Assembly (NCBI GenBank): GCA_003241695.1
Contig: QFPN01000001.1
Location: 62,001 to 126,000 of the forward strand
Length of the DNA stretch: 64,000 nt
Direction: 5' to 3'
From: Ancylobacter novellus
GTDB taxonomy: Bacteria; Pseudomonadota; Alphaproteobacteria; Rhizobiales; Methylopilaceae
Below the pieces are notes generated by a model. That model was not told where the DNA came from. It ran no database searches and was given only the letters and a program-made list of their open reading frames with translations. Numbering within the stretch: position 1 is the first letter of the stretch; the number at the start of each line of letters is the position of its first letter. The position numbers and the translations under genes are program-made. This document shows, piece after piece, positions 52,290-60,324 of this stretch.

Positions 52290-52567
52290 CCGAGCCCCTC
52301 CAGCCCCTGTTTTGCGTCTGCGATCTGCTGAGCTGGCAGGCGATCATCGCCTATCTGTCGATCGCGGCGGCGTTCGCGTCTGCGACGTTGAGCGTGCTGA
52401 CGACCGGCACCGTGATGTCCGCCTCGCTTGCATCGCTGGAACGCAGCGTAACGCGCATCTTCAATCGCATCGACGAGTCCGATCGCCAGAAGGCGAGCGA
52501 AGAGAGCGCGCGGCGAGACGACGGCACGAACAGTACAAAGAAGCATGTCGAAGGTGATCCGCTGTGA
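52286..52567 (+). CDS. possible small membrane protein
   Basis: A 93-residue frame whose ATG overlaps the Cro-like stop by 4 bases (ATGA). It has a hydrophobic stretch (SWQAIIAYLSIAAAFASATLSVL) and a charged tail. It competes with a longer gene on the other strand over the same bases (52351-52567), so only one may be real. The coupling to the Cro-like gene is the main support. Confidence 0.35.
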   Translation: MTEPLQPLFCVCDLLSWQAIIAYLSIAAAFASATLSVLTTGTVMSASLASLERSVTRIFNRIDESDRQKASEESARRDDGTNSTKKHVEGDPL

Positions 52568-52980
52568 GAAACCTCGACGTGCATCGCAACGCTTTTCGAA
52601 CCGCTGTCCTCGCGGATCTCCTCCTTCAAGCTCCCGTCGCCGCCCGCCTGGCCTTCGAACATCGAATAGGCGTGAGGCAGAAGCCGAGCGCCTCTTGGGC
52701 GATCGATCGCGATGCGCTCGGCGCTGTAGGTCCGCTGGTCTCGGCTGCGGATGGACAGGGCCAGAACGAACCAACCGCGCCGCCCGGCGGAATAGATGTG
52801 CGGCAGCGCCTCCGGCTTGCCGCGGCTGACGCTCAACCGGTGCGCCGCTCGCGCCACCCGGTAGCTTCGTGCGGCGATGAACAAAGAGAGCAGCGAGACA
52901 AGCAGCGCCAGCGGAGCGACCAGATCGGCCGCCGTCGTCACCAGGCCGGTGATCTGGCTCTCGGCGATTTCTGCGGCCAT
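52351..52980 (-). CDS. hypothetical membrane-anchored protein
   Basis: A 209-residue protein. One membrane helix near the N-terminus (LVAPLALLVSLLSLFIAARSY) is followed by a soluble part with RRGWFVLALSIRSRDQRTYSAERIAID. The start at MAAEIAESQIT was chosen because upstream codons are Arg-rich. It points against the early operon, as cargo genes often do. No family recognised; overlap with the opposite frame lowers certainty. Confidence 0.55.
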   Translation of the reverse strand: MAAEIAESQITGLVTTAADLVAPLALLVSLLSLFIAARSYRVARAAHRLSVSRGKPEALPHIYSAGRRGWFVLALSIRSRDQRTYSAERIAIDRPRGARLLPHAYSMFEGQAGGDGSLKEEIREDSGSKSVAMHVEVSHSGSPSTCFFVLFVPSSRRALSSLAFWRSDSSMRLKMRVTLRSSDASEADITVPVVSTLNVADANAAAIDR

Positions 52981-53399
52981 GCCGTCGTCTCGGCTGTGTC
53001 TTCTGAAGCACCTTACCTCATCAGATCTACGACGGCGGAGCAGGCGGCCGCTACGGCCGTCGGGCATCGACTTTCGCGCGGCGTGCGCCGCCGGCAGCCT
53101 TCCCGTGACTGCGCGGCGCGCGATCGTCGTTTCGTTCTGCGTCGTCGGGTGGCAGCCCGATCGGCGCGGCGTTTTCTATCGTCGTCAACAATCCGGCGTT
53201 TCCCGACGCCGGGGGCGGGTCGCTCATGACAGCGCTCGCTCTCGCCTCCTCTCAGCCGCGCTCTCCAAAGCGTCCCTCTCCGATGCACGCAGCATCGGAG
53301 AGGACGATGGACAAGGCTAAGGGTTCCGGCCGCCGCGGCGAGCGCCGAGGCGGAGCGCAAGGCCGCGGCCTTCCGGGCCGCGAAAGCGGGAGGAGCGGC
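52981..53399. other. 419-base region upstream of the acyl carrier protein
   Basis: Frames here are open in several phases but read as Arg-rich and lack good starts. There is an inverted repeat CCTCTCCGATGC/GCATCGGAGAGG around 53276-53304, which could be a terminator or attenuator stem ahead of the ACP operon. Confidence 0.45.
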
Positions 53400-53678
53400 A
53401 TGACGGATCTGTTCGAACGCGTCGCGGGCGTCGTGGCCGAGGTTCTGGCGGCGGATGCGGCCGGGATCTCGCGCGGGACGCGGATCGGCGAAGATCTCGG
53501 GGCCGACAGCCTCGACCAGGTCGAGCTGGTGATCGCGCTCGAGGAGGCGTTCGACGTCGAGATCGACGACGACGAGCCCGCGGCGCGCTCGCTCGCGACG
53601 GTGGGCGAGCTGGCCGATTACGTCGCCGGGCTGCTGGCGGCGAAGACGGCGGCCGACGCTGCGGAAGGCGCGGCGTGA
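53400..53678 (+). CDS. phage-encoded acyl carrier protein
   Basis: A 92-residue ACP. The phosphopantetheine site is Ser37 in LGADSLDQVELVIALEEAFD, a near-exact match to the bacterial AcpP motif. Helix IV has TVGELADYVAGLLA. It is acidic as expected. The ATG follows GGGAGGAGCGGC, a strong ribosome site. It starts a rightward chain of overlapping genes (the next begins 4 bases before its end). No fatty-acid or polyketide enzyme is nearby, so it must use host partners. Confidence 0.9.
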   Translation: MTDLFERVAGVVAEVLAADAAGISRGTRIGEDLGADSLDQVELVIALEEAFDVEIDDDEPAARSLATVGELADYVAGLLAAKTAADAAEGAA

Positions 53679-53896
53679 GCGACGTCGTCAACTCTCCCTC
53701 GCACTACAAGCGCAACGGCGTCGAGCTGGCCGACGTGATCGACGCGTTCGATCTCGGCCGTTGGGAGGCGCAGGCGGCGCAGTACCTGTTCCGCGCCCGC
53801 TTCAAGGATCACGGCGCGTTCGAGCGGCAGGACCTTCTGAAGGCGCAGTGGTTCATCGCGCGCCGGATCGCCGAGATCGAGGCGCGCGAGCCATGA
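53675..53896 (+). CDS. DUF3310 phage protein
   Basis: A 73-residue protein: VNSPSHYKRNGVELADVIDAF, then QAAQYLFRARFKDH and DLLKAQWFIARRI. This is the DUF3310 (protein of unknown function, nucleotide-kinase-like label) pattern common in tailed phages. GTG start overlapping the ACP stop; its own end overlaps the next ATG. Confidence 0.85.
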   Translation: MSDVVNSPSHYKRNGVELADVIDAFDLGRWEAQAAQYLFRARFKDHGAFERQDLLKAQWFIARRIAEIEAREP

Positions 53897-54369
53897 GCGC
53901 ATGGACCCCGGAAGACTATCTCGACGAGGTCGTGCCGGAGCCGCGCGAGAGCCCGACCGCATGGATCGTCGGCCGCGACGGGGCGGAGGGCTGGCGGCTC
54001 GCCGACATCGACGGCCGCGACGAGGGCCCGGCGGACGCCTGCCGGATCGTGATCCCGGAAGGCGGCGTCGTCACCTTCTGCGCCTTCGACGACTATGGCG
54101 CGTTCGAGATCGAGACCCTCGCGGACGGCGGCTGGAGCTGTCCGGACGACATCCCGGCCGACGCCACGCATTTCTGCGCCGAGGGCGACATCGACACGCT
54201 CGGCGAGAGCGTGGACCAGTTCGTCGCCGGCCTGATCGAGAACGGCTACGCCTCGCCGGGCGAGACCGTCAGGACCGCGGTCTATCGCTGGTCCGACCCG
54301 ATCCCGCACCGGCTCGTCGTCGAGAACGGGGCGGCGCGCTTCGTCGCCGAGGCGGGGGCGCGGATCTGA
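53893..54369 (+). CDS. phage hypothetical protein
   Basis: A 158-residue acidic protein: TPEDYLDEVVPEPRE.., CRIVIPEGGVVTFCAFDDYG, and DDIPADATHFCAEGDI. Strongly acidic composition could suggest DNA mimicry or a binding role, but no motif is recognised. ATG overlaps the DUF3310 stop; its stop overlaps the next ATG as TGATG. Confidence 0.65.
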   Translation: MSAWTPEDYLDEVVPEPRESPTAWIVGRDGAEGWRLADIDGRDEGPADACRIVIPEGGVVTFCAFDDYGAFEIETLADGGWSCPDDIPADATHFCAEGDIDTLGESVDQFVAGLIENGYASPGETVRTAVYRWSDPIPHRLVVENGAARFVAEAGARI

Positions 54370-55472
54370 TGGGCGACCGCAGCAAGATCGAATGGACGGA
54401 CGCGACCTGGAACCCGATCGCCGGGTGTTCGGTCGTCTCGCCGGGCTGCACGAACTGCTACGCGATGCGGCTCGCGCCGCGGACGGAAGAGCTTTCGACC
54501 GGCGCGCCCTGGGCCGGGGCGTCCGGCCGGCTGACACGTTCGAGCAAGGCCGGGCCGGTCTGGACCGGGGCGCTTCGTCTCGTCGAGCGCCGCCTCGGCG
54601 AACCGCTGCGCTGGCGGCGCCCGCGGCGGATCTTCGTGAATTCGATGTCGGACCTGTTCCACGAGAGCGCGCCCGACGCCTGGATCGACCGCGTGTTCGC
54701 GGTGATGGCGCTTTGTCCGCAGCACACGTTCCAGATCCTGACGAAGCGGCCGGCGCGGATGCGGGCCTATGTGTCCTCGATCGGCGAGCGGCTCGACCAG
54801 ATCATGGCGGCGCGCGTGCCGCATCCGACAGGCGAGTGGCAGTTGTGGGATCTGATCGACCCCGCGCCGTTCGCCGCGCCGCTCCCCAACGTCTGGCTCG
54901 GCGTCAGCGTCGAGGATCAGGCGCGCGCCGACGAGCGCATTCCCGAGCTGCTCGCGACGCCGGCGGCCGTTCGCTGGATCTCGGCCGAGCCGCTGCTCGG
55001 GCCGATCGATCTCCTGCCGTATCTTTTCATCTTCACCGCCGAAGACGACGCGCAGCTTGATTGCCCGTCGTGCGACGAGCCTCTGCCGTTCCACGATCCG
55101 AAGACGACCGACCCGGCCGACATCGTGACGCCGCGGCTCGACTGGGTCGTCGCCGGCGGCGAGAGCGGGCCGAACGCGCGGCCGATGCATCCGGATTGGG
55201 TGCGAAGCCTGCGCGACCAATGCGCCGCCGCGGACGTGCCGTTCTTGTTCAAGCAATGGGGCGATTGGCTCGACGAGCGGGTGGCAACATCTCAGCGGAT
55301 GGCCCCCGGACCGGAGATGTTCGACAGGTTCGGCCGGCCAAAGGGCGATCGCTGGCATCCGTATGACGCCGCCGACCGGAATGGCGGCGCGATGATCCGC
55401 GTGGGCAAGAAGGCCGCCGGTCGCCTGCTCGACGGCATGCTGCATGACGCCTATCCGGAGCCGCGGCCATGA
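54369..55472 (+). CDS. DUF5131 / phage Gp37-Gp68 family protein
   Basis: A 367-residue protein: KIEWTDATWNPIAGCSVVSPGCTNCYAMRLA, with a C-x6-C-x2-C cluster like a radical-SAM or Fe-S site, then FVNSMSDLFHE, FQILTKRPARM, NVWLGVSVEDQ, WISAEPLLGPI, WVVAGGESGPNARPMH and VPFLFKQWGDW. These are all family signatures. An extra CPSCDEPLPF near the middle may be a second metal site. Enzyme activity is unknown; the family is common in phages. Confidence 0.92.
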   Translation: MGDRSKIEWTDATWNPIAGCSVVSPGCTNCYAMRLAPRTEELSTGAPWAGASGRLTRSSKAGPVWTGALRLVERRLGEPLRWRRPRRIFVNSMSDLFHESAPDAWIDRVFAVMALCPQHTFQILTKRPARMRAYVSSIGERLDQIMAARVPHPTGEWQLWDLIDPAPFAAPLPNVWLGVSVEDQARADERIPELLATPAAVRWISAEPLLGPIDLLPYLFIFTAEDDAQLDCPSCDEPLPFHDPKTTDPADIVTPRLDWVVAGGESGPNARPMHPDWVRSLRDQCAAADVPFLFKQWGDWLDERVATSQRMAPGPEMFDRFGRPKGDRWHPYDAADRNGGAMIRVGKKAAGRLLDGMLHDAYPEPRP

Positions 55473-55804
55473 GCGCGACCGGCCTCTCGCCCGACGCCGC
55501 GGCGGCGCTCGCCGCGAACCTGAAACTGTTTCAGGCGGAGCTTGAGCTGTTCTCGGCCGGCGTCGTGTTCGCCGCCGCGGTCGGGCGGCTGCAGGAGGCG
55601 CGCGCGGCGGCGGCGTTGCAGGCTTCGTCGGGGAGCGCGGCGACCGCAGCCGGGATCGCCGCCCGCGAGGCGCAGATCCAGCGCGTCGCCGACGCCTTCC
55701 GGATGCCGCTGGCCCGGACCGACGACATGCGCGCGATGCTGGACGACCTCGCGGCGGCGCGCTCCCCCCTTCCCGAGCAAAGGACGTCGCCATGGCCTCG
55801 CTGA
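55469..55804 (+). CDS. phage hypothetical protein, helical
   Basis: A 111-residue Ala-rich helical protein (ALAANLKLFQAELELFSAG, RLQEARAAAALQAS, AREAQIQRVADAFRM). Part of the coupled chain: overlaps the DUF5131 stop by 4 bases and the ssb start by 13. No family recognised. Confidence 0.6.
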   Translation: MSATGLSPDAAAALAANLKLFQAELELFSAGVVFAAAVGRLQEARAAAALQASSGSAATAAGIAAREAQIQRVADAFRMPLARTDDMRAMLDDLAAARSPLPEQRTSPWPR

Positions 55805-56262
55805 ACCGCGCGCAGCTGATCGGCAATCTCGGGGCCGACCCCGAGATCCGCCGCATGACGGACGGTTCGCCCGTCGCCTCGTTCCGGATCGCCACGACCG
55901 ACGCCTGGAAGGACAAGAAGACCGACGAGAAGCGCGAGCGGACCGAATGGCATTCGGTCGTCTGTTTCGGCGACGGCCTTTGCGGCGTGATCGAGAAACA
56001 CGTCAGGAAGGGCCAGAAGATCTTTGTCGAGGGCCAGCTTTCGACCCGCAAATGGACGGGGAATGACGGGGTCGACCGCTATTCGACCGAGGTCGTGCTG
56101 CGGCCCTTCGTCGGCGAACTGATCCTGCTCGGCGGCGGGAACCGGCCGCCGGCCCCGAGCGAAGACGCCTATGGGGCCGGGCCTTCGACGGGCGGCGGCT
56201 CGGGCGGCTCGCGCGGGTCGTTCGACGACGACATTCCGTTTGCACCGGAGTGGCGGGGGTGA
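55792..56262 (+). CDS. ssb: single-stranded DNA-binding protein
   Basis: A 156-residue OB-fold protein that coats ssDNA at the phage fork. LNRAQLIGNLGADPEIRRMTDGSPVASFRIATTD and EWHSVVCFGDGLC are the core, and VEGQLSTRKWTGNDGVDRYSTEVVL ends the fold. The tail is Gly/Ser-rich and acidic, DDDIPFAPEWRG. The DDDIPF tip that recruits partners is followed by six more residues, unlike the host form that normally ends there. Confidence 0.95.
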   Translation: MASLNRAQLIGNLGADPEIRRMTDGSPVASFRIATTDAWKDKKTDEKRERTEWHSVVCFGDGLCGVIEKHVRKGQKIFVEGQLSTRKWTGNDGVDRYSTEVVLRPFVGELILLGGGNRPPAPSEDAYGAGPSTGGGSGGSRGSFDDDIPFAPEWRG

Positions 56263-57140
56263 ACGCTCCATTCGCCCTATCGGAGCCTGCGCCGCGCGGC
56301 CTTGGACGCGTCCGGCGCGGCGGCTGGTCGTGGGGGCCCGTCGAGAGCGCCCAAATCCGCGTGCTGTCGCTTGGGTCCGGCATCCAGTCGTCGACCTTGG
56401 CGCACATGGCTGCCCACGGCGAAATCGAGGGGCCCGCTCCGGATTTCGCCCTCCTAGCAGAGATGGAAGAGCTGGAGGCGACTGAACGGCAGACGGACTT
56501 CCTCAGTTCGGGCAACGTGCTGCCGTTTCCAATCGACCGGACCGGCAACGGACGCTTGCTTTCCGAGGATCTTCGAGCGCGGGCGCAGGGGACCGGCCGC
56601 GGCGTGTCCATCCCGTTCTTCACAGAACGCGGACAGGCTCGCCGGCAGTGCACCCGTGAGTTCAAAGTCCAGCCGATAGAGAAGAGGTTAAGGCATCTTC
56701 TGGGTTTTAAGCCCCGCCAGCGCATCCCTCCGAAGTCCGCCGAGGTTTGGATCGGATTTTCGACCGACGAAGTTATTCGTGCCGGGCCGGCGTACTCGCC
56801 TTGGGTCGTGCATCGGTTCCCACTCCTCGAACTTGGAATGTCGGTTCACGATTGCATCGCGTGGCTAGAGCGGCACGGCTATCCAGTGCCGCAACGGAGC
56901 AAGTGCGTCTTCTGCCCGTTCCGGACCAACGCCGAATGGCGCTGGATGAAGGCGAACGAACCGGAGAGCTGGAGCAGGGCGGTCGCCGTAGACAAGGACG
57001 TGCGCAGCCATGGTCATCTGCGCGTCCCCGGCTTTCTGCATCCCAGTCTGAAACCTCTCGATGAAGTCGATCTGTCGACACCTGAACAGCGTGGGCAGGG
57101 GAGTCTTCTAGAGGTCTGCGAAGCGGGGTGCGGATTGTGA
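56259..57140 (+). CDS. PAPS-reductase-like PP-loop ATP pyrophosphatase
   Basis: A 293-residue protein. RVLSLGSGIQSSTLAHMAAHG is a PP-loop like that of PAPS reductase/FAD synthetase family members in phages (usually SLGxGVQSTTL). CTREFKVQPIEKRL and SKCVFCPFRTNAEWRW, with its CxxC, are also typical. The part after the PP-loop (LLAEMEELEATERQTDFL) departs from the usual FADTGWEP. GTG start overlapping ssb's stop. A role in thio- or deaza-type nucleic-acid modification is possible but unproven. Confidence 0.8.
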   Translation: MNAPFALSEPAPRGLGRVRRGGWSWGPVESAQIRVLSLGSGIQSSTLAHMAAHGEIEGPAPDFALLAEMEELEATERQTDFLSSGNVLPFPIDRTGNGRLLSEDLRARAQGTGRGVSIPFFTERGQARRQCTREFKVQPIEKRLRHLLGFKPRQRIPPKSAEVWIGFSTDEVIRAGPAYSPWVVHRFPLLELGMSVHDCIAWLERHGYPVPQRSKCVFCPFRTNAEWRWMKANEPESWSRAVAVDKDVRSHGHLRVPGFLHPSLKPLDEVDLSTPEQRGQGSLLEVCEAGCGL

Positions 57141-57199
57141 CCGATCCGCCCGGCCCTGCGCTCCCCTCGCCTCCCCGACCTCTCTAGGCCGAACGACAC

Positions 57200-60025
57200 A
57201 TGACCATGCTCGACGCCGCCCTCGCTTATGCGCGGGCGGGATGGCCCGTCTTTCCCTGCGATCCGCGGCAGGACCCGCCCGGCACGCCGCCCCCCAGGAA
57301 ACGGGCCAAGCGCCCGCTCGTGCCCGGCGCGGACAAGGACGCGGCCGGCAAGACGATCCCGAAGACCGGCGGGCTGTGGCGCGCGACGACCGACGAGGCC
57401 CAGATCCGCGCCTGGTGGGGACGGATGCCGCATGCGCTGATCGGCGTGCCGACCGGCTCGCGCATTGGGGCCTTCGTGGTCGATCTCGATCCGCGCGGGG
57501 AAAGCCTCGACGCTGTCGTGAAACGGCTGTTCGAGACGGTCGGCGAGTTCCATTGCAGCGTCCAGTCGCTGACGCAGTCGGGCGGGAACCACATGTGGTT
57601 CCGGCTGCCCGAAGGCGAGGATCTGCCGAAGAATTCGGCCGGCCGGCTGAAGGGCGTCGACTGGCGCGGCGACGGCGGCTACGTGATCGTTCCGCCGTCC
57701 GTGATGAGCGACGGCGCGGCCTATGAATGGCTCTATGCGCCGGAACAGTTCGCGTTCGAGCCGGGGCTGTTCGGCCCCGAGGTCGACAGTTTCGAGCCGC
57801 TGGAGCCAGCGCCGCCGCGGCTGCTCGACCTGATCTTCAAGCGCGGGGAGTTTGCGCGCGACGCCGGCGCGGGCGACGCGGCCGATCGCGGGCTCGAGCC
57901 CGGCAATCTCGCGCAGGTGCGGGCGCGGCTCGACGATCCGGGTGAAAAGCGGGTGCGGGCCTATGCGGTCTCCGCGCTCGACCGCGCGGTCGCAGACGTC
58001 GCCGGCGCGGTGAAGGGCACACGCGGCCACACGCTGAACGCCGCCGCTTATGGCGTCGCGCCGCTGGTCGGCCTCGGCCATCTCTCCGAGCGCGAGGTGT
58101 TCGCGGCCCTGCGCGACGCGGCCGACGTCTCCGGCCTGACGGCAGCGGACGGGCGGGAGGAGCGCGACGCCAAGATCCGCCGTGGGCTCGACGCCGGCCG
58201 GGGCAACACCGGGCCGCTCGCTCTGAAGCTCGACGAGATCCGCCGCGACGCCGCCGACAAGGCGGCACGCTATTCCAGCCCGCGCGCCCCGGAGCCCCCG
58301 CCCTATGGGGAGCCCGCAGGGGGCAGAAGCGCGGCGGCGGGAGCGCCGGCCGACAAGCGCCGGCCGGCCGCGATCGACGCCGTGTTCGACGAGGCCGCGC
58401 GGGCGAAGGCGGCGTCCGAGCGGGAGCGCAGGCTCGGCGCGCTGATCGCCTGCGCCGGGCTCGACCATTCGGACACCGACAACGGACGGCGGCTGATCGC
58501 GCATTTCGGCCAGGACCTGCTGGTGCTGGAGGCCGAGGGCGCGCGCAACATGGATTTCGTGACCTGGTCGGGGACGCATTGGGACATGCGGACCGGCATG
58601 GACGCGGCCTTCCGGCTCGCCCAGCAGCTCGGCGAGCTGATCATGGCCGAGGCCAAGGTCATGGAGCTGACGAGCTTCGAGCGCGAGCCGATCGAGGAAT
58701 TCGCCCGCGCCGAACTCGAGGATGACGCCGATGCCATGAAGGCTTGGCGCAAGGCCGCGATCGAGGCGGCCGAGTGCTACGAGGCGCGGCAGATCTCGCG
58801 CCGCAAGTTCGGCGTCTCGTCGAAGAACAAGAGCCGCCTCGAAGCGATGCTCGCCTGCGCGGCGCCCTATCTGACGCGACCGCCCGAGGCCTTCAACGCG
58901 AACCCGCTGCGGCTCGCGACCCGCGGCCACACGCTGACGTTTTCGCGCGAGCCTGTCGAGGGCGACAGCAGCGTGTTCTCGGCCCGCCTCGACGCCGTCC
59001 AGGGCCACGAGCGCGCGCATCTCATCAGCCGCGCGCTGCCGGTCGACTATGACCCGGCCGCGCGCTGCCCGCGCTGGGAGGCGTTTCTCGCCGAGTTCCT
59101 GCCGGACGCCGAGGTCCGCCGCTTCGTGCAGGTGTTTTCGGGCCTCGGCCTGACGGGCCTGCCGATCCAGAAGCTGATCTATCACTACGGCAAGGGCGCG
59201 AACGGCAAGTCGGTCTTTCTCGAAGTGCTCTGCCGCGTGCTCGGCGACCTCGCCATGACGCTGCAGAGCGAGACCGTGACCGGCATGGCGGAGCGCTCGG
59301 CGCAGCAGGCCTCGCCCGACCTCGCCCGGCTCTACGGCCGATGGTGCGTGCGCGTGCCGGAACTCCCCCAGGACGAACCGATCCGCGAGGCGCTGGTCAA
59401 GAAGCTGACAGGCGGCGAGGCGATCCCGGTCCGCAACCTGTTCAAGGGACAGTTCGAGTTCGTGCCCGTCGCGAAGGCGCACATGTCGGGCAACGGGTTC
59501 CCGCGGATCGACGGCACCGACAACGGGATCTGGCGGCGCATGGCCGTGGTCGAGTGGCCGGTGACGCTGGCGGCCGAGCGGCAGCGGAACTTCGCCGACG
59601 TGGTCGGCGAGTTCATGGAGGAGGCCTCCGGGATCCTCAACTGGCTGATCGAGGGCGCGGTCGCCTATCTCGCCGAAGGGTTGCACGAGCCGGACGCGGT
59701 GAAGGCCGCGACGCAGGACTATCGCGACGAGATGGACCCGATCGGCCTGTTCGTCGCGGCCTGCGTCGTGGCCGCGCCGGGCGGCTCCGTCACGGGGCGC
59801 GAGATGTACGAGGCCTACAAGGCGTGGTCCGAGGCGTCCGGCCTAAGGCCCCGGTCCGAAACGATTTTCGGCAAGGTGATGAAGACCAAGCTGAAGCGGG
59901 AGGACGGCCGCGTGCGGACCTATCGCGACGTGGCGCTGGTCGACGTTCCCGAGCGGGCGCACGGCCATTCGCCTCCCGGCGACGGCGGCGCGCCCCGCAG
60001 CCCCGGCGATGCGTGGCCCGATTAG
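57200..60025 (+). CDS. bifunctional primase-polymerase / SF3 helicase (P4 type)
   Basis: A 941-residue replication protein. The N-terminal Prim-Pol domain, about residues 1-190, has GWPVFPCDP, GAFVVDLDPRGES (catalytic acids) and GNHMWFRLP (His). A D5_N-type helical part follows. The SF3/D5 helicase has Walker A HYGKGANGKSVFLEVL near residue 665, then EPIREALVKKLTGGEAIPVR and HMSGNGFPRIDGTDNGIWRR. The C-terminus has a wing domain. It probably starts replication at the iterons just downstream. Confidence 0.95.
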   Translation: MTMLDAALAYARAGWPVFPCDPRQDPPGTPPPRKRAKRPLVPGADKDAAGKTIPKTGGLWRATTDEAQIRAWWGRMPHALIGVPTGSRIGAFVVDLDPRGESLDAVVKRLFETVGEFHCSVQSLTQSGGNHMWFRLPEGEDLPKNSAGRLKGVDWRGDGGYVIVPPSVMSDGAAYEWLYAPEQFAFEPGLFGPEVDSFEPLEPAPPRLLDLIFKRGEFARDAGAGDAADRGLEPGNLAQVRARLDDPGEKRVRAYAVSALDRAVADVAGAVKGTRGHTLNAAAYGVAPLVGLGHLSEREVFAALRDAADVSGLTAADGREERDAKIRRGLDAGRGNTGPLALKLDEIRRDAADKAARYSSPRAPEPPPYGEPAGGRSAAAGAPADKRRPAAIDAVFDEAARAKAASERERRLGALIACAGLDHSDTDNGRRLIAHFGQDLLVLEAEGARNMDFVTWSGTHWDMRTGMDAAFRLAQQLGELIMAEAKVMELTSFEREPIEEFARAELEDDADAMKAWRKAAIEAAECYEARQISRRKFGVSSKNKSRLEAMLACAAPYLTRPPEAFNANPLRLATRGHTLTFSREPVEGDSSVFSARLDAVQGHERAHLISRALPVDYDPAARCPRWEAFLAEFLPDAEVRRFVQVFSGLGLTGLPIQKLIYHYGKGANGKSVFLEVLCRVLGDLAMTLQSETVTGMAERSAQQASPDLARLYGRWCVRVPELPQDEPIREALVKKLTGGEAIPVRNLFKGQFEFVPVAKAHMSGNGFPRIDGTDNGIWRRMAVVEWPVTLAAERQRNFADVVGEFMEEASGILNWLIEGAVAYLAEGLHEPDAVKAATQDYRDEMDPIGLFVAACVVAAPGGSVTGREMYEAYKAWSEASGLRPRSETIFGKVMKTKLKREDGRVRTYRDVALVDVPERAHGHSPPGDGGAPRSPGDAWPD

Positions 60026-60028
60026 GCG

Positions 60029-60299
60029 CAACCCTCGCGCGACGAGGGTTGCGAGGGTTGCGCGAGGGTTCTGGCGAGGGTTGCGGGGCTGAGAACTGAG
60101 GCGGTTGCGAGGGTTGCGAGGGTTTGTGCGCGCCCCTGCATGGGAGGTTTAGGAGGCGGGAGAATGATCGTTTTTCTTATGTGTATGTCTATAAACCCTC
60201 GCAACCCTCGTAAGAGAGTAGATAAATATATGAAATACAAAGAACAAATCGGTCAGCGAGGGTTTGGTTTCGACCATCGCGAACCCTCGCGACCCTCGC
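60029..60299. other. iteron cluster with AT-rich stretch: candidate phage replication origin
   Basis: At least eleven copies of a 9-base unit GCGAGGGTT or its complement AACCCTCGC. Six direct copies fall between 60042 and 60124 (the first reads ACGAGGGTT). Inverted ones start at 60030, 60194, 60203 and 60282, a direct one at 60256, and a partial one at 60291. Between the two clusters, 60164-60250 is strongly AT-rich. It lies in the only long gap of the rightward operon, right after the primase-helicase. Confidence 0.75.
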
Positions 60300-60324
60300 G
60301 GGACTTGGGGTAAGGGGCGCGGCG

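Noticed and set aside
53013..53360. A 115-codon minus-strand frame upstream of the acyl carrier protein
   Set aside because: Arg/Cys-rich sequence without a ribosome site or motif; it also spans the inverted repeat at 53276.
57014..59686. An 890-codon open frame on the minus strand opposite the primase-helicase
   Set aside because: It is the mirror of a well-recognised gene in very GC-rich DNA, is rich in Arg, His and Gly runs, and has no recognisable domain.
60029..60299. CRISPR array
   Set aside because: The repeated unit is only 9 bases, occurs in both orientations with uneven spacing, and has no spacers or cas genes nearby.
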